From assembly GCA_012270635.1 (NCBI GenBank), contig JAAXHX010000155.1:1-7221 (forward strand): a stretch of 7,221 nt of DNA, given 5' to 3'. The notes beneath the pieces are model-generated. The model made no database searches. It worked only from the letters and a program-made list of their open reading frames with translations, and was not told where the DNA came from. How positions within the stretch are numbered: the first letter of the stretch is position 1; each line of letters starts with the position of its first letter. Shown piece after piece: positions 5,864 through 7,221 of the stretch. Both the position numbers and the translations under genes were made by a program. The stretch is from Dehalococcoidia bacterium. Lineage in GTDB: Bacteria > Chloroflexota > Dehalococcoidia > Plut-88900.

Positions 5864-7221
5864 ATGATCAGCGCAACGCCATCCAGGTCCCAGGAAATCA
5901 GGAGCAAGGTCGGGCACCCGATTATCGACTCGGACGGGCATACCCTGGAGATCGGGCCAATACTGCTCGACTTCGTCGAGAAGATAGGCGGAGGGAATGT
6001 CAAGAAGAGGTACGAGGAGACGTTCAAAGAGGCGTGGAACCTGCGCTGGTTCAACATGTCCGCCGAGGAGCGTCGCCACGATTTCTCGACGGCGCCGGCC
6101 TGGTGGGTCATGCCCACCGAGAACAGCCTGGACCGAGCCACGGCCTCCCTGCCCCGACTGCTCAATGAGCGGATGGACGAGCTGGGCATCGACTACGCTG
6201 TCCTCTACCCAACTCGCAGTCTGGTTCTGGACCGGATACCGGACCCCGAGGTGCGGCAGGTCGGGAGCCGGGCGGTAAACGCCTACCACGCCGAGATATA
6301 CGGCGGCTATACGAGCCGGATGACCACGGCGGCGGCCATTCCCATGCACACCCCGGAGGTCGCCATAGAGGAGCTGGAGTACGCCGTCAACGAGCTGGGG
6401 ATGAAGGTGGCAATGATCGAAGGGCGCTCCCTGCGCCCTCTATCCAGGGCCAAAAATACGCCGGCCCACCTGTCCCACGTCAACGCCCGCATGGACGTGC
6501 TCGGCCTGGACAGCGACTACGATTACGACCCCTTTTGGGCAAAGTGCATCGAATTGAACGTGGCACCCGCCTCCCACGCAGCGAACATGGGCTGGGGCAC
6601 CCGCTCCACCTCCAACTACATGTACAACCACCTGGCCACCTTCGCCCTGGCCCACGAGCCCCTGGCCAAGGCGCTGTTCATGGGCGGGGTGACCAAGCGG
6701 TTCCCGGGCCTGAGCGTCGCCTTCCTGGAGGGGGGCGTCGGGTGGGCGTGCCGGTTGTACGCGGACATGGTGGGCCACTGGGTGAAGCGCAACGGCGTGG
6801 ACATCCACAAGCTCGACCCTCGACACCTGGACGTCGACGCGCTGATGGGCTTGATCGAGGCGGAGGGCGAGCCCTCCCAGAAGGCCCGGCTCAAGGAGAT
6901 ACGCGACCACTACCTGGCCGGGGAGCCGGCCCCCGAGGAGCTGGACGACTGGTCTCACGTGCCCATGGATCGGGCCGAGGAGATACTGGACCTGTTCGTG
7001 AAGCCCTTCTACTTCGGGTGCGAAGCGGACGACCCCATGAACGCCCACGCCTTCAACTCCAAGGTGAATCCAATGGGCGCTCGGCTGAAGGCGGTGTTCA
7101 GCTCGGATATCGGGCACTGGGACGTGCCGGACATGCGGGAAGTGGTGGAGGAGGCCTACGAGCTGGTGGAGGACGAGTTGATCACCGCCGAGGACTTTCG
7201 GGACTTCACCTTCACCAATGC
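5864..7221 (+). CDS. Amidohydrolase family (Amidohydro_2/COG2159) protein, copy 5 (subfamily A), 3' partial
   Basis: The frame is open from ATG 5864 to the right edge, giving 452 codons; by comparison with gene 3 about 29 C-terminal residues are missing. Predicted metal-dependent hydrolase or decarboxylase of unknown substrate. Predicted active-site residues are D22, D24, H26 and E29 (HPIIDSDGHTLE), H238 (SHAANMGWG), E289 (FLEGGVGWA) and D415 (SSDIGHWDV), with C386 in FYFGCEADDP. The N-terminus (MISATPSRSQEIRSK), the strand-5 loop, DPRHLD and NAHAF make it a close partner of gene 3. Two stretches match gene 4 at DNA level instead: 7083-7171 (perfect) and 6665-6713 (one mismatch). The gene is thus a mosaic. 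The TAG of gene 4 lies 27 bases upstream in the same frame with no stop between, so the genes are surely co-transcribed if the operon is intact. Confidence 0.92.
   Translation, partial: MISATPSRSQEIRSKVGHPIIDSDGHTLEIGPILLDFVEKIGGGNVKKRYEETFKEAWNLRWFNMSAEERRHDFSTAPAWWVMPTENSLDRATASLPRLLNERMDELGIDYAVLYPTRSLVLDRIPDPEVRQVGSRAVNAYHAEIYGGYTSRMTTAAAIPMHTPEVAIEELEYAVNELGMKVAMIEGRSLRPLSRAKNTPAHLSHVNARMDVLGLDSDYDYDPFWAKCIELNVAPASHAANMGWGTRSTSNYMYNHLATFALAHEPLAKALFMGGVTKRFPGLSVAFLEGGVGWACRLYADMVGHWVKRNGVDIHKLDPRHLDVDALMGLIEAEGEPSQKARLKEIRDHYLAGEPAPEELDDWSHVPMDRAEEILDLFVKPFYFGCEADDPMNAHAFNSKVNPMGARLKAVFSSDIGHWDVPDMREVVEEAYELVEDELITAEDFRDFTFTN
7083..7171 (+). repeat. 89-base segment identical to 5613-5701
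   Basis: Second copy of the identical segment, in the strand-8 region of gene 5. Identity ends at a C/G difference at 5702/7172 on the right and an A/C difference at 5612/7082 on the left. Confidence 0.85.

Larger units (their letters stand above)
1..7221 (+). repeat. Tandem array of five homologous genes, period about 1.5 kb
   Basis: The whole window is a head-to-tail repeat of one gene family. Start-to-start distances are 1462, 1515 and 1497 bases for genes 2 to 5. Every copy keeps the same order of motifs (GHPIID where present, RMDELG, YDYDP, NHL or NHI, FLEGG, FGCEADDP, SSDIGHWD, and NP.FF..T where present). Subfamilies alternate along the array. Both ends are truncated, so the number of copies is a minimum. 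Confidence 0.9.

Noticed and set aside
6440..7117. A 225-codon minus-strand frame opposite gene 5
   Set aside because: Antisense shadow of the conserved coding region; same repeated pattern as in the other copies.

Overview
The window is one uninterrupted tandem array of five paralogous genes, all on the + strand. Each encodes a cytosolic TIM-barrel metal-dependent hydrolase of the amidohydrolase superfamily (Amidohydro_2 / COG2159 type, the branch that includes ACMSD and aromatic-acid decarboxylases). The first gene is cut by the left edge and the last by the right edge, so the array may be longer than five. No RNA gene, transposon, CRISPR array or regulator gene was seen, and no gap between genes exceeds 72 bases.

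The DNA is GC-rich but uses ATA for isoleucine and AGG for arginine often, and has clear Shine-Dalgarno sequences at several starts. This fits a bacterium such as a Chloroflexota/Dehalococcoidia (SAR202-like) lineage, whose genomes are known for large families of catabolic paralogs. That assignment is inference from composition and gene type only; another GC-rich lineage is possible.

Layout: gene 1 (1-1350, 5' partial), gene 2 (1390-2859), gene 3 (2852-4294, overlapping gene 2 by 8 bases), gene 4 (4367-5836) and gene 5 (5864 to beyond 7221). Spacings of 39, -8, 72 and 27 bases suggest one transcript. Genes 2 and 4 form one subfamily (B: 489 residues, HGSD at strand 5, FVEPF, a 9-residue Gly/Ser-rich insert near residue 60). 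Genes 3 and 5 form another (A: about 480 residues, HAANMGWG at strand 5, FVKPF). Gene 1 is A-like in its N-terminal half but has B-like features further on. The order is therefore A-B-A-B-A, as expected if a two-gene unit was duplicated.

All copies keep the predicted metal and catalytic residues that lie within the window, and no frameshift is seen, so all look functional. They differ mainly in the loop after the strand-5 histidine, which suggests diversified substrates, possibly a set of related ring-containing or carboxylated compounds; the chemistry cannot be read from sequence. An 89-base perfect match between genes 4 and 5, and a similar but weaker one between genes 1 and 2, point to gene conversion between neighbours. 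All four visible stop codons are TAG, and at two junctions (1-2 and 4-5) the downstream gene is in the same frame with no other stop between.
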